Assembly: GCF_014650575.1 (NCBI RefSeq)
Contig: NZ_BMVF01000017.1
Location: 1-64,000, forward strand
Length of the DNA: 64,000 nt
Origin: Streptomyces naganishii JCM 4654
Lineage (GTDB): Bacteria; Actinomycetota; Actinomycetes; Streptomycetales; Streptomycetaceae
Reading direction: 5' to 3'
Below are positions 17,233-25,228 of this stretch, piece by piece. Numbering within the stretch: position 1 is the stretch's first letter; each line of letters opens with the position of its first letter. Under the pieces are notes generated by a model. The model searched no databases. It saw nothing but the letters and a program-made list of their open reading frames with translations, and had not been told where the DNA came from. The position numbers and the translations under genes are program-made.

Positions 17233-18051
17233 GTGGCCGATCTCATCACCGTTGAGGACCCCGACGACCCGCGCCTGCGCGACTACACGGGCCTGACCGA
17301 CGTCGAGTTGCGCCGCAAGCGCGAACCCGCCGAGGGCCTGTTCATCGCGGAGGGCGAGAAGGTCATCCGCCGGGCCAAGGACGCCGGGTACGAGATGCGC
17401 TCGATGCTGCTGTCCGCGAAGTGGGTCGACGTCATGCGCGACGTCATCGACGAACTCCCGGCCCCCGTCTACGCGGTCAGCCCCGAACTCGCCGAACAGG
17501 TCACCGGCTACCACGTGCACCGGGGCGCGCTCGCCTCGATGCAGCGCAAGCCGCTGCCCACGGCGGGCGAACTGCTGCGCACGGCACGCCGGGTCGCCGT
17601 CATGGAGTCCGTCAACGACCACACCAACATCGGTGCGATCTTCCGGTCGGCGGCCGCGCTCGGCATGGACGCCGTGCTGCTCTCGCCGGACTGCGCCGAC
17701 CCGCTGTACCGCCGCAGCGTCAAGGTCTCCATGGGCGCGGTGTTCTCCGTGCCGTACGCCCGCCTCGACACCTGGCCCAGGGGGCTGGACGCGGTCCGGG
17801 AGGCGGGCTTCACGCTGCTCGCCCTCACCCCGGACGAGAAGGCCGCCTCCCTGGACGAGGCCGCCCCGCACCTGATGGACAGGGTCGCCCTCATGCTCGG
17901 CGCCGAGGGCGACGGCCTGTCCACCCAGGCCCTGGTGGCCGCCGACGAGTGGGTCCGCATCCCCATGTCCCACAACGTCGACTCCCTCAACGTGGGCGCG
18001 GCGGCAGCGGTGGCCTTCTACGCCGTGGCAACGGGCCGCCCCAACCCGTAG
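17233..18051 (+). CDS. TrmH/SpoU-family RNA 2'-O-methyltransferase
   Basis: A 272-residue SPOUT methyltransferase modifying a ribose in rRNA or tRNA. An N-terminal L30e-like RNA-binding part (EPAEGLFIAEGEKVIRRA) precedes the knot domain, whose three motifs are clear: NDHTNIGAIFRSAAALG, LMLGAEGDGLS and IPMSHNVDSLNVGAAAAV. The start is GTG 17233 in the context CACCCTGTGGCC, without a strong ribosome site. Thiostrepton-resistance enzymes share this fold, but nothing here points to resistance. The exact target nucleotide is unknown. Confidence 0.88.
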   Translation: MADLITVEDPDDPRLRDYTGLTDVELRRKREPAEGLFIAEGEKVIRRAKDAGYEMRSMLLSAKWVDVMRDVIDELPAPVYAVSPELAEQVTGYHVHRGALASMQRKPLPTAGELLRTARRVAVMESVNDHTNIGAIFRSAAALGMDAVLLSPDCADPLYRRSVKVSMGAVFSVPYARLDTWPRGLDAVREAGFTLLALTPDEKAASLDEAAPHLMDRVALMLGAEGDGLSTQALVAADEWVRIPMSHNVDSLNVGAAAAVAFYAVATGRPNP

Positions 18052-18158
18052 CGACCCACGCCTGCGGAAACGGACGGCGGGCACGCACGGGCTGCCCGAA
18101 CCCGGAGCGACCCGCGCCTAGGAAGGCGGACAGCCGGTACGCACGGGCTGCCCGCCCC
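18051..18158. repeat. ~50-base imperfect direct repeat
   Basis: Segments at about 18051-18102 and 18108-18158 share the frame CGACCC.CGCCT...GGCGG.C..CGCACGGGCTGCCCG, with the shared end CGCACGGGCTGCCCG exact. Adjacent copies directly after the methyltransferase stop. Confidence 0.55.
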
Positions 18159-18765
18159 GTGGTTTCCCGCGCGCCTGCGGGGGCGGACGGCCTCCCGCGC
18201 CTACGAGAGAGGGCGGGCGCGCCGGAGCGCACCGGCTGCCGCAAGCCGCAACTCCCGCACGCACAGAGACGGCGGCACCGGCCGCAACGGCCACACTGAG
18301 CCGCGCGCCGCGACAAGCCTCGGTGCCGCTGCCCCGGGCTCGAACCGGGGCGGAGGAGCGCGGCGCGGGGCGCCTGGGCTCAGCGGGCCGGGGGGAGCGG
18401 GGTGCTCGGCACGGTGCCCGTTCCTGGCGGGCGGTGTCGGTCTGGGGCCGCCTGCGGCGTGACCGGAAGGCAATCAGCGGCACAGGGTCCGGTCGTACGG
18501 GCCGGCCCAGCCCGCGCCGCCGCGACCCGCCGGCCCCGTCGACCTGACCCGCCCGCCGCGACAAGCCTCGGCCCCGCCGACCCGACAACACGCCCGCACG
18601 GGCTCGGGCCGCACCGCCCAGGGCGGGGGCGCATGGCCCCGTGCTGGTTTCTGCGGGCGGGCGGTGCGGTCCGGGGCCGCCCGGTCCGGGGCCGCCCCGG
18701 CGTGACCGCGAGGCGGTCGCCCAGGGTCCGGTGGGCCGGTGAGGGAGTGGGGCGCTCGCCCCGGG
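18052..18765. other. 714-base gene-free spacer with imperfect duplications
   Basis: No supportable gene on either strand. The spacer is made largely of two imperfect duplications (listed as repeats). It separates the convergent methyltransferase and kinase genes, so it probably holds their terminators, but no single clean hairpin stands out. Confidence 0.5.
18307..18736. repeat. ~248-base-period imperfect duplication
   Basis: GCCGCGACAAGCCTCGG occurs exactly at 18307-18323 and 18555-18571. Downstream of each copy, in the same order, come a GGCGGGCGGTG block, a GGGGCCGCC block, GGCGTGACCG and AGGGTCCGGT. The middle parts have diverged. This looks like an old tandem duplication of intergenic DNA. 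Confidence 0.55.
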
Positions 18766-20139
18766 CTACTCCCCTGTGCGCGGCGCTGCCGCGTCGAGGT
18801 CGCCGGGTGCCGTGTCCGTCTGGCCCGGGCCGTGTTGCTGGGTGATGCGTACGTCGTGGTCGTCGCGCAGGCCCCGGGAGGGGCCCTGGCAGCCCTGGGC
18901 CGCCGCGATGCCGAGGGCGACCAGAAGGGTCACCACCACGAAGACGAACAGGCGCTGGCGCAGCAGCCGGGGGTTGGCCGGGCGCAGGCCCGTCGAGGTG
19001 CCGCGCGGGCCGGGCCGTCCGCCGCGCGGCAGGGGACGGCCGCCGCCCGTGCGGGAACCGGTCCGGGACGTCGGCGTCGGCCGGGAGCCCCCGGTACGGG
19101 ACGGCGTGCCGCCGCCGCGGCCCCGCGGCCCGGGCATGCCGGGGGAGGAGCCCTGCGGCCGCCGCGGCGCCCGCTGCTGCTCGGGCCGGCCGGGGCGCGG
19201 CCCGTCCGGATGGGCCGCGCGCTGCTGTTCGGGGTACGTGTCGACGAGCCGCCCGGTCGGCCGGTCGGCCTCGGCGCTGCGCGGCGCCGGCGGACGCGGG
19301 TCGCCCAGCCCCTGCGCCTCCCGCGCGGCGATCTCCTTCAGCCGCAGCGACAACTGAAGCGTGCTCGGCCGCTCCTCGGGATCCTTGGCCAGACAGGCCC
19401 GCACCAGCGGGCCCAGCGCGTCCGGCACGCCCTGCAGGTGGGGCTCCTCGTGCACCACCCGGTACAGCATCACCTCGGAGCTGCCGTGCCCGAACGGCGA
19501 GTCCCCCGTCGAGGCGTACGCCAGCGTCGCGCCCAGCGAGAACACGTCGGTGGCCGGCGTGACCACCGCCCCGCGCACCTGCTCGGGGGCGAGGAACCCG
19601 GGGGAGCCGACCGCCGTGCCGACATGCGTGAGCGTGGACGCACCGGTGGCCCACGCGATGCCGAAGTCGATGATCCGCGGCCCCTTGGGGGACAGCAGGA
19701 TGTTCGAGGGCTTCAGATCCCGGTGCACGACCCCGGCCTCGTGCACGGCCACCAGCCCCTCGGACAGCGCGGCCCCGATCGCGGCCACCTCCGCCGCGCC
19801 CAGCGCACCCTCGTCGGCGACCTTGTCGTGCAGGGACGGCCCGGGCACGTACTGCGTGGCGAACCAGGGGCGGTCCGCCTCCAGGTCCGCGGCCACCAGC
19901 CGCGCCGTGCACCCGCCCCGGATCCGCCGCGCCGCGGAGACCTCGCGGGCGAACCGCGACCGGAACTCCTGGTCCTCGGCCAGATCCGGCCGGATGACCT
20001 TCAGCGCGACCCGCTGGCCCTTGCGGTCGGAGCCGAGGTAGACCACGCCCATTCCGCCCGCGCCCAGCCGTCGGTGAAGCCTGAACGAGCCGACGACACG
20101 CGGGTCCTCGCGCCTCAGGCGCATCATCGCCATGTTCAT
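18766..20139 (-). CDS. Membrane-anchored Ser/Thr protein kinase (PknB-like)
   Basis: A 457-residue Hanks-type kinase. The glycine loop GAGGMGVVY starts near residue 26, the catalytic Lys is at 47 (VALKVI), HRDLKPSN carries Asp ~141, DFG carries Asp ~158, and the APE motif is in GFLAPEQ. After a Pro/Arg/Gly-rich linker of about 120 residues, one membrane helix (~397-415) anchors it, leaving only a short Asp-rich outer tail with no PASTA domain. Starts at 20139, 20133 or a GTG at 20169 are possible; GGGG just before 20139 fits the ATG at 20133 best. The signal it senses is unknown. Confidence 0.9.
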   Translation of the reverse strand: MNMAMMRLRREDPRVVGSFRLHRRLGAGGMGVVYLGSDRKGQRVALKVIRPDLAEDQEFRSRFAREVSAARRIRGGCTARLVAADLEADRPWFATQYVPGPSLHDKVADEGALGAAEVAAIGAALSEGLVAVHEAGVVHRDLKPSNILLSPKGPRIIDFGIAWATGASTLTHVGTAVGSPGFLAPEQVRGAVVTPATDVFSLGATLAYASTGDSPFGHGSSEVMLYRVVHEEPHLQGVPDALGPLVRACLAKDPEERPSTLQLSLRLKEIAAREAQGLGDPRPPAPRSAEADRPTGRLVDTYPEQQRAAHPDGPRPGRPEQQRAPRRPQGSSPGMPGPRGRGGGTPSRTGGSRPTPTSRTGSRTGGGRPLPRGGRPGPRGTSTGLRPANPRLLRQRLFVFVVVTLLVALGIAAAQGCQGPSRGLRDDHDVRITQQHGPGQTDTAPGDLDAAAPRTGE

Positions 20140-20728
20140 CCCCGCTGCCCGGTCCCTGTGACGAGCCACAGCTTACGTTTCCGGGACCGTTCGCGCGCAG
20201 AGGCCGCGCCCTCTCCACCCGATCGATTGTCGGTACGGGACAGCACAATTGAAGGTCGGTCAGCAACCGGAACGGGCCAACCGGCGCATACGGCCCATGA
20301 TCCCAACCACCGGTGACACAAAGGGGGTTGAACAGGCCGGGCGCGATCTTGCCGACACCGCCGGACGCACGTGACGCGAGGCGCGCGGACAGGGGACGGC
20401 GACCGGCGAAGCGGTGCTCGGGACCACGGGAAAGGTGCGCCGGAGCGGAGTGGAAGTGAGCGAAGTCACCACCGCGCGGCCGGGAAGCCGGGCACACCGG
20501 GCACCCCCTCCGGGAAGACCCCGAGACCCGGGTCCCCGTCTCCACCCAGGGGAGTAGTCCCCAGGTCACGGCTCATCCTCCGGGAGGCCCGCCAATCGGT
20601 ACGAGGGCATGACGACCGGTCTTCCGCGCGCGCCTAGATTTGAGGTCAAGCGGCGGGTGCAGCACTCGTCCCCCGAGGTCAGACACCCGCCGCTGCCAAC
20701 GACAACCGAGACGGTCAGGAGAGGGACC
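20140..20728. other. Divergent spacer between kinase and small membrane protein
   Basis: No gene seen in about 590 bases. A TAGATT hexamer at 20635-20640 could be the -10 element of the rightward gene. The rest is GC-rich without a clear stem-loop or repeat. Confidence 0.4.
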
Positions 20729-20923
20729 ATGGCCCACACGGCACCGCGGACGCTGCTGCGCACGCAGGGACGCTTCGCACGCCCCCGCCGTACGGGCCGC
20801 CGTCACCCGCTGGTGGCGACGGTGATGGCCCTTCCCCTGGCGGCCCTGCTCCTGCTGGTCTTCGACGGCTGGAACACAGTGGCCACACAGGCGTCGTCCG
20901 TGGGCGTGATGCTGGGGCGCTGA
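20729..20923 (+). CDS. Small single-helix membrane protein, unknown function
   Basis: A 64-residue protein: a basic N-terminus (RTQGRFARPRRTGRRH), one hydrophobic helix at about 29-44 and a short outer tail ending in GVMLGR. AGGAG at 20718-20722 sits eight bases before the ATG at 20729, a good ribosome site that supports it as a real gene. It stands alone, followed by a perfect 15-bp terminator at 21010. The basic-in topology suggests a cytoplasmic N-terminus. No family recognised. Confidence 0.65.
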   Translation: MAHTAPRTLLRTQGRFARPRRTGRRHPLVATVMALPLAALLLLVFDGWNTVATQASSVGVMLGR

Positions 20924-21009
20924 GCGGCGACCCCAGGCCCGGAAGAGCGGTCCGGGCGGGGACATCCACCCATGAAACCCCGTGGGGACGGGGGTGCGGC
21001 GGACGGCAG

Positions 21010-21043
21010 GATGCCGGCGCAGCTGGGGAGCTGCGCCGGCATC
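21010..21043 (+). terminator. Terminator hairpin
   Basis: A perfect 15-bp stem (21010-21024 with 21029-21043) and a GGGG loop. It lies after the small membrane protein gene and before the phosphotransferase gene, separating the two transcripts. Confidence 0.8.
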
Positions 21044-21121
21044 GCCCTTCCCGGGGGAGTCCGGGACCGTCTCACGTAGGCTCGCCGTCGCCGCCGTACT
21101 CCAGGAGCCACCGGGAGCCCC

Positions 21122-22138
21122 GTGACCGCCGACGCCCCGCTGCCCGAGCTGGCCGCACAGGCCACCAGGGCGGCCCACGAGATCGCGGGCCACTGCCCCT
21201 GCACGGCCGCCGTCCTCGCCGACCGCCCCGACGCCACCGTGGTACGCCACGCCGGCGTCGTGGCCAAGGCCCACGCCCCCGGCACCGACCCGGCCGCCCT
21301 GGCGCTCCGCCTCGCCACGGCCGCCGCCCTCCCCGGCGTCTTCCTGCCCCCGCTCACCCGGACGCTCCTCCCCCTCGGCGCCCTGATTCCCGGCCCCCGC
21401 GGCACTCCCGCCCGCAACACCGCACCCGACCCGACCCACCGCGACTCCCGGCATCCCCGCCAGGTGACCCTCTGGCCCCACGGCGCCCCGGTGGATCCCG
21501 AGGCCCCCGACTCCGCCCCCTGGGAAGCCGCGGCCGTCCTCCTGGCGCGTCTGCACCGCAGCCCCGTACCGTCGCCGGCCCCGCCGCCCATGCGCGGCCC
21601 CGCGAAGGCGGCCCGGGCCCTGGCCAGGCTCCGTGCCACCGCGCCCGGCCACCCCGCCGCCCGCCCCGTCGAGCGCGCCTGGTCCACCCTGCCCGCCTGG
21701 GCGTGCGACGAGGCGCCCATGCCCGGCGAGGGCGCCCTCTGCCACGGCGACCTGCACCTCGGCCAGCTCGTCCGGCACCCGGCGCCGGACGGACCCTGGC
21801 TGCTCATCGACGTCGACGACCTCGGCACCGGCGTACCGGCCTGGGACCTGGCCCGGCCCGCCGCCTGGTACGCGTGCGGGCTGCTGCCGCCCGACGAGTG
21901 GACCCGCTTCCTGACCGCCTACCGCGCGGCCGCCGGCCCCGCCGTTCCCGCGGACGGCGACCCCTGGCCCGCCCTGGACGTCCCGGCCCGCGCCCTCACC
22001 GTGCAGACCGCCGCGCTGGCCATCGTCAGGGCGACCCGGGACGGCCGCCCGCTGGACGAGATCGAACAGGCCGTCGTGGACGCCTGCGACCGAATGAGCG
22101 GCCTTCCGCCGGAGTTGGACGGCGGTCCGGCGAAGTAG
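21122..22138 (+). CDS. Aminoglycoside-phosphotransferase-like kinase
   Basis: A 338-residue member of the APH/choline-kinase fold. The catalytic loop LCHGDLHLGQLV (His near 209) and the metal-binding LIDVDDLGTGVPAWDLA (near 225-240) are intact. The N-terminal lobe is short and Ala-rich. Such enzymes phosphorylate small hydroxylated molecules or antibiotics; the substrate here cannot be inferred. The start is GTG 21122; a TAGGCT at 21076 may be its -10 element. The small zinc-ribbon gene follows 80 bases later in the same direction and may be cotranscribed. Confidence 0.82.
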   Translation: MTADAPLPELAAQATRAAHEIAGHCPCTAAVLADRPDATVVRHAGVVAKAHAPGTDPAALALRLATAAALPGVFLPPLTRTLLPLGALIPGPRGTPARNTAPDPTHRDSRHPRQVTLWPHGAPVDPEAPDSAPWEAAAVLLARLHRSPVPSPAPPPMRGPAKAARALARLRATAPGHPAARPVERAWSTLPAWACDEAPMPGEGALCHGDLHLGQLVRHPAPDGPWLLIDVDDLGTGVPAWDLARPAAWYACGLLPPDEWTRFLTAYRAAAGPAVPADGDPWPALDVPARALTVQTAALAIVRATRDGRPLDEIEQAVVDACDRMSGLPPELDGGPAK

Positions 22139-22218
22139 GGTGCAACCGACCGCAGCCGGGCGGAGTCTGTCCTGGCGAGAACCGAAGCAGGACCGACCGG
22201 CGAGGAGTTGAGCCGACC

Positions 22219-22509
22219 ATGCAGTGCCCGAAGTGCCATGCGCCGATGCACACCTACAACCGCAACGGCGTCCAGATCGAGCAGTGCAGCGGCTGCCGCG
22301 GCATCTTCCTGGACTACGGCGAGCTCGAGGCGCTCACCCGCCTGGAGTCCCAGTGGTCCCAGCCCGTGCCGCCGCCCGCCCCGCAGGCCTACCCGGCCCC
22401 GCCGGCCCCCGCCTGGGGCGCCCCGCACGGAGGCCACCACGGTGGCGGGCACGGTCACTACGGCCACCACCGCCACAAGAGCTTCGGGCACATGCTCTTC
22501 TCGTCCTGA
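22219..22509 (+). CDS. Small TFIIB-type zinc-ribbon protein with His-rich tail
   Basis: A 96-residue protein. An N-terminal zinc ribbon uses C3, C6, C23 and C26 (CPKC...CSGC), followed by RGIFLDYGELEALTRLE, the signature of the zf-TFIIB family of small bacterial proteins. The middle is Pro/Ala-rich, and residues ~70-90 form a Gly/His cluster (HHGGGHGHYGHHRH) that could bind metal. GAGGAG at 22202-22207 precedes the ATG at 22219. Function is unknown; a DNA-binding or metal-buffering role would be speculation. It ends before a convergent terminator. Confidence 0.75.
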   Translation: MQCPKCHAPMHTYNRNGVQIEQCSGCRGIFLDYGELEALTRLESQWSQPVPPPAPQAYPAPPAPAWGAPHGGHHGGGHGHYGHHRHKSFGHMLFSS

Positions 22510-22570
22510 CACCGCCCGGTGCCTGCCGCCGCCGACCGCGCCGGCAGGCATCGGCAGGCACCGGGAACGA

Positions 22571-22605
22571 CGAAGCCCCGGCCGTGGGGCACGGCCGGGG
22601 CTTCG
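22571..22605. terminator. Bidirectional terminator between zinc-ribbon gene and tRNA operon
   Basis: A 16-bp perfect stem (22571-22586 with 22590-22605) and a GGG loop, at the meeting point of the rightward zinc-ribbon gene and the leftward tRNA operon. It probably serves both. Confidence 0.8.
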
Positions 22606-22612
22606 GTGCGTG

Positions 22613-22684
22613 TGGACGATACTGGGATTGAACCAGTGACCTCTTCCGTGTCAGGGAAGCGCTCTCCCGCTGAGCTAATCGTCC
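22613..22684 (-). tRNA. tRNA-Val(GAC), copy 1
   Basis: A 72-base cloverleaf: acceptor GGACGAT with ATCGTCC, anticodon loop CTGACAC (anticodon GAC), T-arm ACTGG-TTCAATC-CCAGT. CCA is not encoded. It is the last gene of the operon, 8 bases before the terminator. Confidence 0.95.
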
Positions 22685-22727
22685 TCGGGACCACGACCAC
22701 CCGGTGGAGCGGATCATGGGCACTGCG

Positions 22728-22799
22728 TGCGCGATACTGGGATTGAACCAGTGACCTCTTCCGTGTCAGGGAAGCGCTCTCCCGCTGAGCTAATCGCGC
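22728..22799 (-). tRNA. tRNA-Val(GAC), copy 2 with changed acceptor stem
   Basis: Same body and GAC anticodon as the other two copies, but the acceptor stem is GCGCGAT with ATCGCGC, a compensated change on both strands at two positions. Pairing is kept, so it should fold and function. Confidence 0.94.
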
Positions 22800-22822
22800 G
22801 GGTCGAAGCCCTGGGGCTTCAG

Positions 22823-22894
22823 TGGACGATACTGGGATTGAACCAGTGACCTCTTCCGTGTCAGGGAAGCGCTCTCCCGCTGAGCTAATCGTCC
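22823..22894 (-). tRNA. tRNA-Val(GAC), copy 3
   Basis: Identical to copy 1 over 72 bases (acceptor GGACGAT, anticodon GAC). Its 5' end is one base from the encoded CCA of the preceding tRNA-Cys, so the two must be cut from one precursor. Confidence 0.95.
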
Positions 22895-22895
22895 T

Positions 22896-22969
22896 TGGAG
22901 GTGGAGACGGGATTTGAACCCGTGTAGACGGCTTTGCAGGCCGTTGCCTCGCCTCTCGGCCACTCCACC
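22896..22969 (-). tRNA. tRNA-Cys(GCA), CCA encoded
   Basis: A 74-base gene: acceptor GGTGGAG with CTCCACC, anticodon loop CTGCAAA (GCA), T-arm CGGG-TTCAAAT-CCCG, then T and an encoded CCA. The D-arm is the long GCCGAGAGGC form typical of actinobacterial tRNA-Cys. Confidence 0.95.
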
Positions 22970-23006
22970 AGGAGTGCGGGGACCCACGGGATCCCCTCTT
23001 CCTTCG

Positions 23007-23079
23007 AGCGGACGACGAGGCTCGAACTCGCGACCTCAACCTTGGCAAGGTTGCGCTCTACCAACTGAGCTACGTCCGC
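23007..23079 (-). tRNA. tRNA-Gly(GCC)
   Basis: A 73-base gene: acceptor GCGGACG with CGTCCGC, anticodon loop TTGCCAA (GCC), T-arm GCGAG-TTCGAGC-CTCGT (one G-T pair), discriminator T, CCA not encoded. First gene of the five-tRNA operon. Confidence 0.95.
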
Positions 23080-23120
23080 CTGTCGTTTCGGTGCGCTTGC
23101 GCGTCCCGGCGACGTGTTGA

Positions 23121-23148
23121 ACTCTAGCGGATTCCCGGGCCAGTACAA
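23121..23148 (-). promoter_or_regulatory. Promoter of the Gly-Cys-Val-Val-Val tRNA operon
   Basis: On the minus strand TTGTAC (23143-23148) and TAGAGT (23121-23126) are 16 bases apart, a good match to the housekeeping consensus (TTGAC, TAGRRT). Transcription would begin near 23114, about 35 bases before tRNA-Gly. Confidence 0.7.
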
Positions 23149-23256
23149 AAACGCGTTTGTGCAGCGTGCTGCGGTGCGTCCGCCGGAGCGCCTGGTCAGG
23201 CACCGGGAAGGACACGCCCGGACCGCCGGCGCGGCAGCCGCCATAGACTCGGCCCT

Positions 23257-24312
23257 GTGCTCCACCTGCCTCCTCTCGCCCGCTTCGGCGACCGCCTCGC
23301 CACCGGTCCGGCCGACGTCACCAGCGATCCCGCGGCCCTGGACTCCACCGGCTTCTGGGCCGTCGCGGCCGATTACGAGGGCCGGCTGACCTGCGTCCGC
23401 TTCCGGGACGTGCGCGAGGTCCCGGTGCCCGCCGTCGTGCCCGGCCGGTGGCACGGTCCGGCCGCCGGCGACTGGACGTCCTCCATGGACCGCGCCGCGT
23501 ACACCGCCGGCGTGCGCCGCATCCACGAGCACATAGCGGCCGGCGAGGTCTACCAGGTCAACCTCTGCCGCGTGCTCTCCGCCCCGGTGGCGCCCGACGC
23601 CGACGTGGACGCCCTGACCTCCGTGCTGGCCCGCGGCAACCCGGCCCCGTACGCCGGAACGATCCGGCTGCCGGAGCACGGCGTCGAGATCGCCACCGCC
23701 TCCCCCGAGCTCTTCCTGCGCCGCCGCGGACGGACCGTCGAGTCCGGCCCGATCAAGGGCACCGCCCGCACCGAGGCGGAACTCCTGCCCAAGGACCACG
23801 CCGAGAACGTGATGATCGTCGACCTGGTCCGCAACGACATCGGACGCGTGTGCACCACCGGCAGCGTCACCGTCCCCGACCTGTGCGCCGTCGAGAAGCA
23901 CCCCGGCCTGGTTCACCTCGTCTCCACGGTCCGCGGCGAACTGCTCCCCGACGCCGGATGGCCCGAGCTGCTCGACGCGGCCTTCCCGGCCGGCTCGATC
24001 ACCGGCGCGCCCAAGTCGAGCGCCCTCAGGATCATCGACGCCCTGGAGACCGCGCCCCGCGGTCCCTACTGCGGCGGCATCGGCTGGGTCGACGCCGACC
24101 GGGGCACGGGCGAGCTGGCCGTCGGCATCCGTACGTTCTGGATCGACCGCGCCCTGGGCGGCGCGGCCGTGCTGCGCTTCGGCGCCGGCGCCGGCATCAC
24201 CTGGGACTCCGACCCCGAGGGCGAGTGGCGGGAGACCGAGCTGAAGGCGGCCCGCCTGCTCGCGGTAGCGTCGGGCACGTACGAGGAGACTGGAGAGGGA
24301 CTGCAGACATGA
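23257..24312 (+). CDS. pabB: Aminodeoxychorismate synthase component I-like chorismate-binding enzyme
   Basis: A 351-residue enzyme of the chorismate-utilising family. The catalytic half is intact: HIAAGEVYQVNL, SPELFLRR, GPIKGTARTE, VDLVRNDIGRV, FPAGSITGAPK and GGIGWV. It lacks the long N-terminal domain of full PabB/TrpE (~450), so it is a short form. The overlapping pabC-like gene that follows supports a role in p-aminobenzoate (folate) synthesis. The GTG at 23257 has no Shine-Dalgarno site but TAGACT at 23243-23248 lies just upstream, so the message may be leaderless. Isochorismate/anthranilate roles are less likely. Confidence 0.85.
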   Translation: MLHLPPLARFGDRLATGPADVTSDPAALDSTGFWAVAADYEGRLTCVRFRDVREVPVPAVVPGRWHGPAAGDWTSSMDRAAYTAGVRRIHEHIAAGEVYQVNLCRVLSAPVAPDADVDALTSVLARGNPAPYAGTIRLPEHGVEIATASPELFLRRRGRTVESGPIKGTARTEAELLPKDHAENVMIVDLVRNDIGRVCTTGSVTVPDLCAVEKHPGLVHLVSTVRGELLPDAGWPELLDAAFPAGSITGAPKSSALRIIDALETAPRGPYCGGIGWVDADRGTGELAVGIRTFWIDRALGGAAVLRFGAGAGITWDSDPEGEWRETELKAARLLAVASGTYEETGEGLQT

Positions 24313-25130
24313 AGATCTGGCTCGACGGCGGGCTGCGGGACATCGAGTCCGCCCGTGTCTCCGTCCTGGACCACGGCCTGACCGTGGGCGACGGCATCTT
24401 CGAGACGGTGAAGGCGACGGACGGCACGCCGTTCGCGCTCACCCGCCACCTGAACCGGCTGACCCGCTCCGCGCGCGGCCTCGGCCTGCCCGACCCCGAC
24501 CACGACGAGGTCCGCCGCGCCTGCGCCGCCGTCCTCGAGGCCAACCCGATGCCGCTCGGCCGGCTGCGCATCACCTACACCGGCGGCCACGGCCCCCTCG
24601 GCTCCGACCGCGGCGACCAGGGACCCACCCTGGTGGTCGCCCTCGGCGCCACCACCCGCCGCCCCGACTCCACCGCCGTGGTCACCGTCCCCTGGACGCG
24701 CAACGAACGCGGCGCCCTCACCGGCCTGAAGACCACCTCCTACGCGGAGAACGTCGTCGCCCTCGCCCGCGCCCACCAACACGGCGCGTCCGAGGCCCTG
24801 TTCGGCAACACGGTCGGACAGCTCTGCGAGGGCACCGGGTCCAACGTCTTCGTCGTCCTCGACGGTGAGATCCACACCCCGCCGCTCGCCTCCGGCTGCC
24901 TGGCCGGCATCACCCGCGAGCTCGCCGTCGAGTGGACCGGCGCCAGGGAGACCGACCTTCCGCTGGACGTCCTGGACCGCGCCGACGAGGTCTTCCTCAC
25001 CTCCACCCTGCGCGACATCCAGGCCGTGCACCGCGTCGACGAGCGCGAACTGGCGGGTGCGCCGGGCCCGGTGACCGCCAAGGCGATGCGTGTCTTCGAG
25101 GAGCGGGCCGGGGACGACCTCGATCCGTGA
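24309..25130 (+). CDS. pabC: 4-amino-4-deoxychorismate lyase (class IV aminotransferase fold)
   Basis: A 273-residue PLP enzyme. The fold-type-IV features are clear: VLDHGLTVGDGIFETVKA at the start, the PLP Lys in GLKTTSYAENVVA (K141), then GNTVGQLCEGTGSNVFVV and FLTSTLRDIQAV. It should split aminodeoxychorismate into p-aminobenzoate and pyruvate, completing the step begun by the preceding gene, with which it overlaps (ATGA). Branched-chain or D-amino-acid aminotransferases share the fold, but the partner gene favours PabC. Confidence 0.85.
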   Translation: MKIWLDGGLRDIESARVSVLDHGLTVGDGIFETVKATDGTPFALTRHLNRLTRSARGLGLPDPDHDEVRRACAAVLEANPMPLGRLRITYTGGHGPLGSDRGDQGPTLVVALGATTRRPDSTAVVTVPWTRNERGALTGLKTTSYAENVVALARAHQHGASEALFGNTVGQLCEGTGSNVFVVLDGEIHTPPLASGCLAGITRELAVEWTGARETDLPLDVLDRADEVFLTSTLRDIQAVHRVDERELAGAPGPVTAKAMRVFEERAGDDLDP

Positions 25131-25228
25131 CCGGCGGGGGCGGGACGCCCCTGGTGGGCGGGAGATCCGCGAGGCCGGGCCGGGAAATCCGGCTGACTTG
25201 AGGGGCCTTCGGGGGTAGAAATCCCCTG

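Noticed and set aside
18380..20569. A longer 729-codon minus-strand frame overlapping the kinase gene
   Set aside because: It is out of frame with the kinase motifs, which are complete and in order in the frame used.
22613..23079. Integrated element at the tRNA operon
   Set aside because: No integrase, excisionase or displaced tRNA 3' end is near; the tRNA genes are intact and followed by normal chromosomal genes.
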